In this document: piece after piece, positions 23,023 through 33,579 of the stretch
Numbering within the stretch: the stretch's first letter is position 1
How the letters are laid out: each line of letters starts with the position of its first letter
Source: Gigaspora margarita
Lineage: Eukaryota > Glomeromycota > Glomeromycetes > Diversisporales > Gigasporaceae
DNA length: 64,000 bases
Assembly (NCBI GenBank): GCA_009809945.1
Contig: WTPW01000516.1
Span: forward strand, 76,240-140,239
Direction of reading: 5' to 3'
The notes under the pieces: generated by a model
What the model was told of the DNA's origin: nothing
What the model saw: only the letters and a program-made list of their open reading frames with translations
Database searches by the model: none
Translations under genes and position numbers: made by a program

Positions 23023-24110
23023 TTTTGTAAGTTCAAAATAATGTTGTTTTTTTGCTAAAATAAAAAATCAACATGTCGGAAAATGTGGGAATTATCATTT
23101 TTATGGATTAAAATTTATAAGCATAAAATTAAGAATGTAAAACTTTACATTGTGTATTTTTTTATAAAAAAGTATATTTTTTTCTCATTTTTTTCTCATC
23201 ATTTACATCATTTACATCATTTTAGATCTTCTTTGCTACATATTATTTAATCATTCGGATTAAAGACCGAATACACGCAAGAAACAACAAAACCTATTGT
23301 TTTATATTTATTTTATTTGTTTCATTAAAAGTAAGTTTTATACCCGAGAAATGTTCCTTTTTGATGCACCATCTACGTGTAGTACAAAGTAGCGACGATC
23401 AATCTCAAACATATAAAACACTCATCTCTCAGTTTAGATACACTTAACAACAATATAACAACTTTCAATAACTTCGAAAATGTCATAATAATATTACTAA
23501 ATGAACTGATAATTGAAATACTGGATGTCATATTAAAAATATAATTAATAGTATACTTTGTGAATACAAACAAATTTATTTTGCGGGAAGAACTAGTGAA
23601 CGTATTTATATCGAATAGTCATTATAATAAGAGTTACTATAACGAGAGTGAGTTATATGAAAAAAAAAAATTAAATATAAAAAATTAAAAAAAATTAGCC
23701 GTTAAATACGAAAAAATTAACTGTTAAATACGAAAAAAAAATAAAAGCGAAAAAACAATTAACTGTTAAATACGAAAAAAAAGAACTATTTGGGGTTTCA
23801 AAATTAAAACCAGAGAATCTTATTTAATTTTTCCGATTTATAATTCAACATAGTAACAACGTTATTTAAAAAATCCTACTTATTTTCGAAATACGCAACT
23901 TATTAGTTAATTTTGAATCCCCTCATTAATATACGAAAAAAAAAGAAAGATTAAATATAATGAGATTGATCATCCAACGGAAAATTTAGTAAATCCATAC
24001 GTATGTACATACAAAACTTTGTAAACTCTATTTAGAAATTACAATAGCCCATTGAATGAAAACAAATAAAGTATTTGTTTGTTAGTAGATACAACTTATG
24101 GAATAAATGC
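23023..24110. other. AT-rich intergenic stretch
   Basis: No gene is seen. It includes a CATTTACAT triplet repeat near 23200-23222, three AACTGTTAAATACGAAAAAA-type units at about 23695-23790, and the inverted-repeat element at 23792-23922. Confidence 0.5.
23792..23922. mobile_element. MITE-like element, GGGGTTTCAAAATTAA ends
   Basis: The left end GGGGTTTCAAAATTAAAACC faces the right end complement GGGGATTCAAAATTAACTAA. It shares its ends with 14359-14533, but TA flanks are not present here, so it may be degraded. Confidence 0.45.
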
Positions 24111-24795
24111 TGTGAAACTAGGGATGTTAAAATGCTTATATAAACTCTGCTCAAGCAGGTTCCAAGCACAAACTTTTACAGTTTGCTTATAAATTTTTTA
24201 AGCACTGCTTAAAAGCAAATATGCTTTTAATGCTTCAAACCTGCTTAAAGCAATTATGCTTCAAATTTGCTCAAAAGCAAATATGATTTAAATTAGCTTA
24301 ATTAAATTTGTTCAAAGCAAATATGCTTCAAATAAATTCTAAAGATACATATTTATTGGCTTTATCTGTTAATAATTTAACAATTAAATTTTTGTTACAA
24401 TAGCTATACAAAGTTAATTATTGGTTCTCATAACCCAACTAGATCAAATTTTAAAAATTTTTATAAATAATTTTTTATATGTTTTAATAACTTCTGAATA
24501 ATTACAATTCCAAAAATCACAATCTTGTAAACATAATTCTGAATATAATCTAAATATCAAATGCCAAATTAAAATCAAAATAACTATAATACTGCTAATA
24601 TCTAACCTTATACTAACTTAGTTTTTATTCTAACTCTAATAAAACTTAGAATTATTATTTCAAAATAATATTTATATATATAAGATTTAATTCTTCGAAA
24701 TTATAATTATTTGAGTTTTTTTTTAAATATAAATTTTAAATCAATAATATATACCAGGAACGTAGTGATGAATATCACGGAGTGATGGTTATACG

Positions 24796-25818
24796 CAGGG
24801 TTGGCACATTTGTCCATTGGTACCAATGGACCTCAGGTCCATTGACCAGACCCATTGGTTCCATTGGGGTAGTCATTATTTCAATGGACCAATGGACAAG
24901 TAGGTTAAATAATAATATAGTTTTTTGTTATACTACTTATTGTACTTAATATAAAATGATTACAAATTTTATCTAAATTTTTAAAGTCACAATTGAATTA
25001 CTCTGTGAACTATCTTAAGGCAATCTATATCATGAACAATGTACCATATATTTCTGAAAATAAGCTACCTCCGAAAATAAGCTACCTCCCTCTTTTGGTC
25101 AAGAAACATAAAAATGTCTTTGACCCGAAAATAAGCTACCTCACGATCGACGAAAGTTGCTACATAGTAAAGTCCAGATTTTACTAAGTAAATCGATTAA
25201 AGTCGCTTAAGTAAACTTATTCAGAAGATTAAAATACATATACTCTGAAATTTACAACGAAATTGAAGAAGTTTTTATTAATTGGATTTTAATTTTTACG
25301 TTCAACGAAGAGATTAAAATTTTATTAGCAAAATATATTCGTTGAACGTAAAAATTAAAAGTCAAATAATGAAAAGTATTCCTATTCTGATGAAACTTTC
25401 AGGATAGGTGCAGTTTAGTCTCCCAAATATGTTTACTTAAGCGCTAATAACAGATTTACATAGTAGAATTTAAACTTTACTATGTAACAACTATTGTCGA
25501 TTGACCAAAAATCGATTTTAACTGAAATAAGCTACCCCGGATTTTTTGTGTCAAAATCGTCCAAAAAAGGTATCTTATTTTCGGACACATATGGTATATT
25601 GTGCATAAGTTGAACCAAAAAGTTTTAAATATACTGAAATCATTAAAGAGTTTCAAACTAAAAGTTAATTCTGAATTCTAGTATATTTATACAAAAATAA
25701 TTTTTGTCAAAATAAACCAATGGACCAATGGAACAATGGATCAATGGATTATGGTATTGGTCCATTTAGGTCCATTGGCAAATTTATTTTTAATGGACAT
25801 AGTCCATTGCCAACCCTG
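24796..25818. mobile_element. hAT-like element (CCAATGGA type), 8-bp TSD, nested
   Basis: The left end CAGGGTTGGCACATTTGTCC and right end complement CAGGGTTGGCAATGGACTAT are flanked by the perfect 8-bp duplication GTTATACG (24788-24795, 25819-25826). The subterminal zones repeat TCCATTGG / CCAATGGA about a dozen times in both orientations. The middle is occupied by a Tc1/mariner-type MITE (25044-25594). The TIR family is shared with 41273-41412. Confidence 0.93.
25044..25594. mobile_element. TA-flanked mariner-like MITE, GAAAATAAGCTAC family, copy 1
   Basis: The ends CCATATATTTCTGAAAATAA and (complement of the right end) CCATATGTGTCCGAAAATAA are flanked by TA (25042-25043, 25595-25596). AAAATAAGCTACCTC-type motifs recur inside near the left end (about 25057, 25075, 25126), with a GAAATAAGCTACC near 25525. 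It is nested in the hAT element 24796-25818, and a shorter relative is at 43102-43420. Confidence 0.85.
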
Positions 25819-26115
25819 GTTATACGGCAATCGAAATGTCGTTGCTCCACAAAATCTTGGATCTGATTGGTCCACGTGATATTATATGTCACTTGGTGAT
25901 TAAATTTCACCTGTTTATCATCGCATGGACCGTCTTGATGCTTAATTTTCACATGTCTATCATCGCATGGACCTTGAATGTAATTCGATCGCATAATTTC
26001 TTAGCGTGTTAAGGCTTTAAGTGTATGAATACGTGGTTAGGGTTTTATTATTGCAAAGTCGATTATGTTCTTTTTTGCAATTCCGGTCATTTTGTTAGAA
26101 GGTTGATAGATTTTC
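25819..26115 (+). repeat. 297-bp direct repeat, copy 1 (Helitron-free)
   Basis: GGTTATACGGCAATCG through GATAGATTTTC is almost identical to 26424-26720. Upstream of the hAT insertion the original text reads GAGTGA|TGGTTATACG, which matches the uninterrupted target of the Helitron-like end that precedes copy 2. Copy 1 stops exactly at a single N (26116). Confidence 0.9.
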
Positions 26116-26385
26116 NCCAAAAACATGAACTTAGATGCTGATCACATTATTTAATATTACGCCAAATATTAAATTCTTATTGGTCAATCATGGGCATATT
26201 GATAGAAATCGATATTTTTGACCAAATCATTATAAACTTTTGCTAAATCAAATTGATATTTGTCTGGGTCCCTGGTCGGGTGACCCATTGGATCATGTGA
26301 CCCATATGAGTCATCTGAACTGTATCATATCTCTACATTTATCATTGTATTGTTCATTTAATTTATCACTATCTGGTCTTCCGTT

Positions 26386-26421
26386 CCTGGTTTCGCGCGA
26401 CAACGTCGCGCAGCTATCTAG
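26386..26421 (+). mobile_element. Helitron-like 3' terminus a
   Basis: TTCCTGGTTTC is followed by the hairpin GCGCGAC-AAC-GTCGCGC (26395-26411), a six-base spacer, then CTAG with T next (26422). Helitrons end in a hairpin shortly before CTRR and insert between A and T. Copy 1 of the adjacent repeat shows the empty site GTGA|TGG. Confidence 0.75.
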
Positions 26422-26423
26422 TG

Positions 26424-26720
26424 GTTATATGGCAATCGAAATGTCGTTACTCCACAAAATCTTGGATCTGATTGGTCCACGTGATATTATATGTCACTTG
26501 GTGATTAAATTTCACCTGTTTATCATCGCATGGACCGTCTTGATGCTTAATTTTCACATGTCTATCATCGCATGGACCTTGAATGTAATTCGATCGCATA
26601 ATTTCTTAGCGTGTTAAGGCTTTAAGTGTATGAATACGTGGTTAGGGTTTTATTATTGCAAAGTCGATTATGTTCTTTTTTGCAATTCCGGTCATTTTGT
26701 TAGAAGGTTGATAGATTTTC
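26424..26720 (+). repeat. 297-bp direct repeat, copy 2
   Basis: This is almost base-for-base copy 1 (for example GTTA for GTTG, ATATGG for ATACGG). It is preceded by a Helitron-like 3' end and continues beyond the point where copy 1 breaks at the N. Both copies show the same open frames (for example codons for MEMSLLHKIL-like text), which are not recognised as a gene. Confidence 0.9.
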
Positions 26721-27825
26721 CATTTTTCGTAAATATTTGTTCAGAATTTTTGCCGTCCATATTATTTGACAATACCAGGAACGTAGTCTTGCAAATTGAC
26801 GGGGCGTATGGTTACCAGCCATCTAGAATGACGTTTGCAAAATCTTACATTTTCTTACATTTAGTTGGGCGTTGAAAAGTTATCATTTCACATGTAAATT
26901 TGCTGTGCTGGTGTAACATACTTCTACTGTTCGTGTATGAGCATACAGTTGTATTATGATCAACTTTTTCTATTTTTAGTTAGTTGGCACATTTTGTGAG
27001 TCGGGTGATTGAATCTCCAAGCCCAAAACGGGTGATCAAATCTCCAAACTGGTAATCAAATCTGATGATTTACGCAAGGTAAAACCTGCTGTGCAGGTCA
27101 CATTGGTGGTTGCTGCGTGGTGTTACGGAAAAATTCGAGCAAATTTTTGTTGTCCTTTTTAATTTTCTAGTAATAGTTAGTATATGTTCGAATAATTGTA
27201 TGATTTTTCCTTTTTGGGTAAAAGGCTTAGTAAATTTGAAGGTTTCAAACCACTGATTTTGGTCTCAACCCCACTGTGATGGTTCAAAAACAACCAGAGT
27301 GGTTCGAAACTAACCAGAGTGGTCTAAAACCACTGGTATTGGCCCGAAACCTAAAATATTGGTTTCGAACTCGTAAATTTAAAAATTTATAAATATGAAA
27401 TTAATAAAGAAGGGACATTCCTTTTCATTTTTTCCTTAGTACGTACAAAAATATATTATATTTGTATCATTCACCCTTAAATAATTATTAATAAATAATA
27501 AATTACGCTACAAGTCTACCTCATTAAACCCGTGACTACTAAATTTAGTTGGTTAATCTCGAATCCTTATTGTTTATTAATAATAAGTATAATCGATCCA
27601 GATCGATCACCCTTAAATATTGATACGCATATGCCATTGTTTGTCCATTTTAAATATATATATTAAATAATAAAAAATAAAAACATTCCTTTCGTACGCT
27701 TTGCTCACGTATTAAATCTTGGTTATGCTTACAACCCTGAGCTAATTCGACCTACCATATTACAAGACTCTCCCACGGTTGTAACAGTGGGCTTCCCGTA
27801 TCATGCATTACTTGTTTTGTTCCGT
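26721..27825. other. Interior of the nested complex, no gene recognised
   Basis: This is unassigned sequence between the 297-bp repeat and the Helitron end. It includes a run of ACCAGAGTGGTT / GGTTTCGAAAC-like phrases near 27240-27370. Open frames are short and unlike any family. Confidence 0.4.
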
Positions 27826-27862
27826 TCCTGGTTTTGCGCGATGGCGTCGCGCAGCTACCTAA
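27826..27862 (+). mobile_element. Helitron-like 3' terminus b
   Basis: The same CGTTCCTGGTTTT lead-in is followed by the hairpin TGCGCGA-TGGCG-TCGCGCA minus shared bases (27835-27853), a six-base spacer, and CTAA then T (27863). This is the same family as the ends at 26386-26421 and 58942-58985. The upstream boundary is not identified. Confidence 0.72.
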
Positions 27863-28211
27863 TTGGTATAATTGTTTTTTTAATATTTTATATATTGGGC
27901 TATAGTACTATTAGAATTTAGTTTTTTGGTATTTTTAAATAATTTTAATAAAACCCAGTTTTAATTTGTTTTAGTATCAAAGTAAGAATACTTTAAGTAT
28001 AAACTAAATTGCTTGAGCAATTTGATATTTTTATTATACAAGTTTACTTATTAAGCATGCTTGTATAAGCATGCTTATATAAAATTGCTTATATAAGCAT
28101 GCTTATATTAACTGGTTTGTAAAAACCAGTTCAGTCTGCTTTGGTATCCAAGCAGGTATGCTTCGAGCATAAACCAAACTGCTTGAGCAATTTAACATCT
28201 CTATGTGAAAC

Positions 28212-28488
28212 GTAGCTAAAAAATCTAAAAATGTCAGAAAGTTTTCAGGGTAATAATTTAATTGGACAACCTTTGATACGGTTGATTATCCTCATAATAT
28301 TAAGAATGTTAAATATAACAATAGGGTCTTTAGATTTCCTAATTAGATAATCTTTTGTTTTGGCGCAATATTACAAACAATTTTAGATTCATTGAATGTG
28401 AAAAAAACATAAAATCATTTCATCAAATAAGTCAACAATTTTCTAAATAAAAAGCTCAAAGTTTTTAGCATTTTTACATCATACGTAA
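28212..28488. other. Possible small coding remnant
   Basis: MSESFQGNNLIGQP at 28230-28272 is followed after a one-base shift by VDYPHNIKNVKYNNRVFRF and a stop. The composition is protein-like, but no family is recognised. The remainder is AT-rich. Confidence 0.3.
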
Positions 28489-28541
28489 GGCCGTTTGAAG
28501 TTAATTTTTTGGTTAACATCACCCCCCCCCCCCCCCCCCCC
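28489..28541. mobile_element. Harbinger-like MITE, left part only
   Basis: TAA|GGCCGTTTGAAGTTAATTTT matches the element at 22279. It runs into a C-run of about 18 bases and then the N gap, so the rest is not assembled. Confidence 0.85.
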
Positions 28542-29297
28542 NNNNNNNNNNNNNNNNNNNNNNNNNNNNNNNNNNNNNNNNNNNNNNNNNNNNNNNNNNN
28601 NNNNNNNNNNNNNNNNNNNNNNNNNNNNNNNNNNNNNNNNNNNNNNNNNNNNNNNNNNNNNNNNNNNNNNNNNNNNNNNNNNNNNNNNNNNNNNNNNNNN
28701 NNNNNNNNNNNNNNNNNNNNNNNNNNNNNNNNNNNNNNNNNNNNNNNNNNNNNNNNNNNNNNNNNNNNNNNNNNNNNNNNNNNNNNNNNNNNNNNNNNNN
28801 NNNNNNNNNNNNNNNNNNNNNNNNNNNNNNNNNNNNNNNNNNNNNNNNNNNNNNNNNNNNNNNNNNNNNNNNNNNNNNNNNNNNNNNNNNNNNNNNNNNN
28901 NNNNNNNNNNNNNNNNNNNNNNNNNNNNNNNNNNNNNNNNNNNNNNNNNNNNNNNNNNNNNNNNNNNNNNNNNNNNNNNNNNNNNNNNNNNNNNNNNNNN
29001 NNNNNNNNNNNNNNNNNNNNNNNNNNNNNNNNNNNNNNNNNNNNNNNNNNNNNNNNNNNNNNNNNNNNNNNNNNNNNNNNNNNNNNNNNNNNNNNNNNNN
29101 NNNNNNNNNNNNNNNNNNNNNNNNNNNNNNNNNNNNNNNNNNNNNNNNNNNNNNNNNNNNNNNNNNNNNNNNNNNNNNNNNNNNNNNNNNNNNNNNNNNN
29201 NNNNNNNNNNNNNNNNNNNNNNNNNNNNNNNNNNNNNNNNNNNNNNNNNNNNNNNNNNNNNNNNNNNNNNNNNNNNNNNNNNNNNNNNNNNNNNNNN
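28542..29297. other. Assembly gap (756 N)
   Basis: The N run begins directly after the poly-C tract of a MITE and ends in a simple repeat. Both are likely causes of the break. The apparent ORFs of about 270-325 codons here are made of N and mean nothing. Confidence 0.97.
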
Positions 29298-29462
29298 ATA
29301 AGAATAAGAATTACGATTCTAATAAGTATAAGAATAAGAATTACGATTACAATTTCAATTACAATTACAATACAATTACAATACAATTACAGTTACGATA
29401 CAAATACAGTACAATACAACTACAATTACAATACAATTACAAATACAATTACAGTACGATTT
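29298..29462. repeat. ACAATTACAAT / AAGAATTACGATT minisatellite
   Basis: This is an irregular array of 5-11 base units on the theme (T)ACAATTACAA, starting with ATAAGAATAAGAATTACG units next to the gap. Confidence 0.85.
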
Positions 29463-29490
29463 TCAAAGCAAATAATATTACTGTATTAGA

Positions 29491-29685
29491 ACATGCCTCC
29501 GGTAAAAGTAACATCTGACCGTCGTGCTACATGTAAAGAAAACGAAAGAAAATGTTGGGCTGCACGAACTGCTGAACAGAAAGCAGAACAGAATAAAAAA
29601 TAAGAGAACGTAGAGAATCATAAACCCTGCAAGAAAAATTTAATAAGCGATTAGACCGTAAAAAAAGGATAAAAATTCCCGTATA
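29491..29685 (+). pseudogene. Fragment of a basic, Arg/Glu-rich protein
   Basis: MPPVKVTSDRRATCKENERK continues as CWAARTAEQKAEQNKK and a stop. A shifted frame continues with RERRES and LQEKFNKRLDRKKRIKIPV. Basic coiled-coil leaders of this type occur in some fungal transposon-linked proteins, but identity is not established. Confidence 0.3.
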
Positions 29686-30360
29686 ATTTATCAACTCATA
29701 AATCTTAAATAACCTATATACTACGAATGTTAAAATTATTTCAAGTATTTTTACTACTATATAGACACGTTAATAATATTTTACTTCCATACGTATATGC
29801 ACATACATGTGTACGTGTAAGCCACAAATAAGCACCACGCAATGTGCTCTGATTTAACATTAAGCCAACCAAATCGACTTAGCCACGTCAACCAACCAAT
29901 ACAATTATATATAATTTTTACGTTACACTTTCCGATTAGTGTAACCTTTTTTTCGCAATATTTTTTTAATTTCGTTACATGTAAATAAAAAAATTTCAAA
30001 ATGTTTTATTAAACTGAGATCCAAAAATTTTACAATCTTAATTCGTACACAAAAAAACAATGGCATAACCTCTATTATATTCAATCGAACTTAGCATTTA
30101 CACGTCCAATAAAACCGTAAATTATTACTGAATTATAGTATTCTATTCTGATATGCAAAGTAATTTTTTAATTAATATGATAACTTCTTATAACTTCTTT
30201 ACCAAATCTAAACATATTAATTTTCGTATTTTTATAAAACACTAACCATTATTAACACAATATAATAATAATTTTCTAACAATCATATTCTCACACCGCA
30301 GTGTACGATGTATCATGAAGTAATTTTGACATGTGATGTTAACCATACTGTGCAGATACG

Positions 30361-30454
30361 TAGGGATGGGGAAGTTCTGATTGGTTTGGATTGGTTTAAT
30401 TTATATTATAAAATATATTAAAACAATCCAAACCAATCTGAACTTCCCTATCTA
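30361..30454. mobile_element. 94-bp hAT-like MITE (CCAATC type), 8-bp TSD
   Basis: The left end TAGGGATGGGGAAGTTC and right end complement TAGATAGGGAAGTTC are flanked by the perfect 8-bp duplication CAGATACG (30353-30360, 30455-30462). Inside, GGTTTGGATTGG and its complement form the subterminal motif. Confidence 0.9.
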
Positions 30455-30582
30455 CAGATACGTTAACGAGAATATTAATTCCTACTATAATCGGATAAAT
30501 GAAAACCATTACTTATGCTAAAAAAGGATTTTGCAAAAATCAGCATAGCGAACTTCAAAAAAGTTGAACGGAACCACCTAAT

Positions 30583-30708
30583 GATGCCTGACGAAACCAT
30601 GTGATGCTAATTATCACGTGTTATTACTTATAAAAAATCAAAATAGATTGTTGATTTTTATATATTGTACAATGTGACAATTAGCATCACATGGTTTCGT
30701 CAGACATC
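30583..30708. repeat. Foldback, about 29-bp arms
   Basis: The arm beginning GATGCCTGACGAAACCATGT is complementary to the right arm ending GGTTTCGTCAGACATC. The loop is about 68 bases. The related sequence at 59480-59500 lacks it, so it is probably a small insertion. Confidence 0.75.
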
Positions 30709-30808
30709 ACTAGAACAACTGCTCTACACATTTCAAAACGCTATACATTCATGTGATCGTGCTGGTAAAAAAGTTATCTGTTTATTTCTAATCTTACTTA
30801 AAGGAGAT

Positions 30809-30840
30809 AGGTGGCGCGTAAGCGCCACCTGTCGTGCTAG
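30809..30840 (+). mobile_element. Helitron-like 3' terminus d
   Basis: The hairpin AGGTGGCGC-GTAA-GCGCCACCT (30809-30830) is followed by the six-base spacer GTCGTG and CTAG, then T. The stem sequence differs from the GCGCGAC family, but the six-base spacing is the same. Confidence 0.65.
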
Positions 30841-30996
30841 TAAAAATAAAAGAAATATTATCATTATTTAAAAATCCAATTCAATATATAAATTCGATTT
30901 ATTACTTCGTGCATGATATTACTAGTATATATTAAGCATTTATAAAGTAGCTGACGTACATATGTACGTACATAGCTCTATACTAGCTCTATATAT

Positions 30997-31106
30997 GGGG
31001 GTCGTCTAAAGCGGAGCAGAATCACGTGATACCTTACCAATCAAATTAAGAATTTGATGATCTTAGGCAATTTTGCTTATTATATTACTACCTAAAACCT
31101 ATCTAA
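30997..31106. other. End of a GGGGnTGTCTAAAGC-type element and flank
   Basis: GGGGGTCGTCTAAAGCGGAG resembles the ends at 44909 and 49608. No partner end is seen nearby. Confidence 0.4.
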
Positions 31107-31165
31107 GCCGTTTAAAGTTAAGTTTTCGGTTAACATCACCCCTCCCCTTCCCCTTTGATGTCCCC
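31107..31165. mobile_element. Harbinger-like MITE, truncated copy
   Basis: After TAA the text GCCGTTTAAAGTTAAGTTTT and TCGGTTAACATCACCCC matches the left half of the family, ending in the C-rich centre. The right half is missing. Confidence 0.75.
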
Positions 31166-31200
31166 CGGTAAAAATTAAAAAAAAAATAAAATACTGCATA

Positions 31201-31289
31201 ACCACGAAATAACGCGATGGGGTGTGGTTTCGAATTTCAGCCTAAATTCAGGCCGAAACTCAAAATAACTCTGTGCGTTATTTCGCGGT
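31201..31289. mobile_element. 89-bp TA-flanked palindromic MITE
   Basis: The ends ACCACGAAATAACGC and (complement of the right end) ACCGCGAAATAACGC are flanked by TA (31199-31200, 31290-31291). The interior TTCGAATTTCAGCCTAAATT resembles 18245-18265. Confidence 0.7.
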
Positions 31290-31291
31290 TA

Positions 31292-31835
31292 AAATAAAAT
31301 AATTTAAAAATAAAAAACGAATTAAAAAAAAATAAAAACATAATTTAAAAAAATAAAATAAAATAAATAAATAACAGATAATAAAAAATAAAGCTAAAAT
31401 TTTAATTCCTACTTGGCTGTCCTCTCATATACGTTTATTTCAGTTTGCAATGAAACGATTCAAGAAAAACAACTGAATAAAGAGCTTCCGAAGTGTTTTT
31501 TGTTCGATTGTGAAGAGCTAGAGAACTAGTATTAATGAGAAGAAATATTTGAATAAACATTTACGGAAATAACAATTACAAACCAATTATTCGAATTGAC
31601 ACATTCAATGAGGGACAAAATTTGTTCGACCAATAGGAATTTGGGAAACCCAAAATTCCGATCTGTGATCGCTGCATACATACTTTCCAGATCCGATCAC
31701 TAGATCACGAGAATTTTGCCTGTAAAAATTGTACGTACGTACGAAGTTCTTTTTATTGGATGAATACTTTTTATAATAAATTAATTAATTAATTAATTAT
31801 TTTTGCACCTTTCTTTTATAAGAGGAATGTATTGT
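31292..31835. other. AT-rich intergenic stretch with simple repeats
   Basis: It contains A-rich tracts (31300-31390), a GTAC repeat near 31730-31742 and a TTAA repeat near 31778-31797. No gene is recognised. Confidence 0.5.
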
Positions 31836-31838
31836 TAA

Positions 31839-32067
31839 GGCCGTTTGAAGTTAGTTTTTCGGTTAACATCATAAGTCTTCCACCCGAAAAATGAACAGCC
31901 AATCAAAACGCTGGATGACTCTCGCCAGTCACCTGATTTACATCAACCAATGAAATTGCCCGCCTTTGTTCATTTTTATATGTTCGTTTCATTTTACCCC
32001 CCCCCCCCCCCCCCTCCCGTGAGTCCTGGAAAAGTGATGTTAACCAAAGAATCAACTTCGAACGGCC
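31839..32067. mobile_element. Harbinger/Tourist-like MITE, TAA duplication
   Basis: The ends GGCCGTTTGAAGTTAGTTTT and (complement of the right end) GGCCGTTCGAAGTTGATTCT are flanked by TAA (31836-31838, 32068-32070). The body CAGCCAATCAAAACG.TGGATG matches the copy at 22279. It includes a 20-base C-run near 31997-32015. It ends 22 bases before the first ATG of the TPR-Sel1-kinase locus. Confidence 0.92.
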
Positions 32068-32089
32068 TAAACATAAAATCATTTAATAA

Positions 32090-33560
32090 ATGACTTTCTA
32101 CATTGACAAATATAATATCTTTAATTCTATTAATAATGATCATGAAAATGAAATTACCCTTGGGTTTTCTTATTTGAATTTGGACCTTTATTTTGATTCG
32201 ATTGAGCAATTTAATTGTATTTTAGAAATCAATTCCAACAATTTTATCGCAATAATTCTTCGTGGAATAACATATTTTAAACTAGAAAAATATGAAAATG
32301 CACTGGCTGATGCAAATACAGCATCAAAAATCAACCCAACTAGCGCAAGTTCATTTATTTTGCGTGGAGAAACGTACTTTATGTTGGAAAAATATAATGA
32401 AGCACTTATAAATTTCAATAAATAATTAGAGATTAATTCGAGTAATACATATGTATTAGCTCTTCGTGGAGAAATTTATTTAAAATTTCAACAATATTAC
32501 AAGGCATTTTTAGACTTGAAGATTTTTCAGAATCTGACATTAATAGTGCTCTGCAAAAACTTATAAATACATTACTATTCCAAGGAGAATCTTATTATTC
32601 ATTAGAACAGTATAATAAGGCCCTTTTATATTATGACAAAGTATCAAAAATTGATCCTATTAAATTAACTGCTTTATCTTTTTGCGGAAAAATATATTAT
32701 TCTTCAGGACAATATTATAAGGCATTCCTAAATTTAAATAAAGCATTAGAGATTAATTCATGTGATATGACTACAATACTTTATCGTGGGGAAGCCTATT
32801 TTAAACTTGGTCATTACAATAAAGCTTTTTATGATCTTGAAAAAGTATTAGAGAAATATGATGATGCTTCATACAGTCATGGAATGTTTTTAGAAATCAA
32901 ATCAAATTATGCCAATGCACTAACTCTTCAAGCAAAAATTTGCTTTAATCTACAGCGATATGAAGAAACAATCAAATTTTTAAGTAAGGCTTTAGTAATT
33001 AATCCTAAAAATAAATCTATATTAACACTACGTGGAGGTGCATATTTTTATCTGGATCAGTATACAATGCAATTAGAGATTTGAATAAGGGTTAGGAAGC
33101 GGAACATAATAATGCTGCTGCACTTTTTTTACGTGGAGTAACACTTTACTGTCTCAATCACTTTGATGAGCATTTTCAAATTTTTATGATGCATTAAAAT
33201 TAGAGCCAAATAATGTAGATATGTTGATTCTCCGTGGAGAAGCTTATTTAAACTTGGAACATTATTATAATGCAATTTTAGACTTTGAAAAAGTGCAAGA
33301 AATTTTACCAGAAAATGTGGCTACATTATTTTATAGTGGTAAAATCTATTTTGAACTAGAACAGTACGATAGGGTTCTTTTTTATTCTAGTGAAGCATTG
33401 AAAATAGATCCAGATTTTGTGAATATATTAATTCTTCGTGGTTCTGCTTACTTCTGTCTAAAAAAAATATAAAGAAGCTCTTGAAGACTTTAGTAAAGTG
33501 CTTAAAATTGAACCTAATGATGAAACGGGTTTAAAATATGTCAAAAAAGTTTTTAATGAA
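32090..33560 (+). pseudogene. TPR segment of the fusion locus
   Basis: Units of about 34 residues follow the pattern AxxLRGxxYFxLxxYxxALxDxxxxLxINP, for example ILRGETYFMLEKYNEALINF and ILYRGEAYFKLGHYNKAFYD. Three stretches (32090-32425, 32767-33084 and 33221-33472) are open. Between them, shifts and a TAA that replaces a codon seen as GCA in a sister unit break the frame. Confidence 0.8.
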
Positions 33561-33579
33561 TTCGACTTTACATCGGTGA

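Larger units (their letters stand above)
24119..28203. mobile_element. hAT-like element (AAGCA/TGCTT type), 8-bp TSD, host to nested insertions
   Basis: The left end TAGGGATGTTAAAATGCT and right end complement TAGAGATGTTAAATTGCT are flanked by the 8-bp duplication TGTGAAAC (24111-24118, 28204-28211). About 200 bases at each end are dense in AAGCA and TGCTT motifs in both orientations (24145-24335 and 28000-28195). The present 4.1 kb is inflated by nested material: a CAGGG hAT-like element (24796-25818), a duplicated 297-base block and two Helitron 3' ends. No transposase ORF is seen. Confidence 0.88.
29690..30808. other. Repeat-derived stretch ending at a Helitron-like terminus
   Basis: There is no gene. 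The part around 30490-30580 (AAAAAGGATTTT.CAAAAATCA..TAG.GA..TCAAAAAAGTTGAACG) is related to 59145-59490. It carries a short hAT-like MITE (30361-30454) and a foldback (30583-30708). Confidence 0.55.

Noticed and set aside
26240..26617. 125-codon plus ORF over the Helitron end and the 297-bp repeat
   Set aside because: It crosses a Helitron terminus and the boundary of a duplicated block, so it is a chance frame.
28415..29489. ORFs of about 270-325 codons on both strands
   Set aside because: They are made almost wholly of N bases from the assembly gap.
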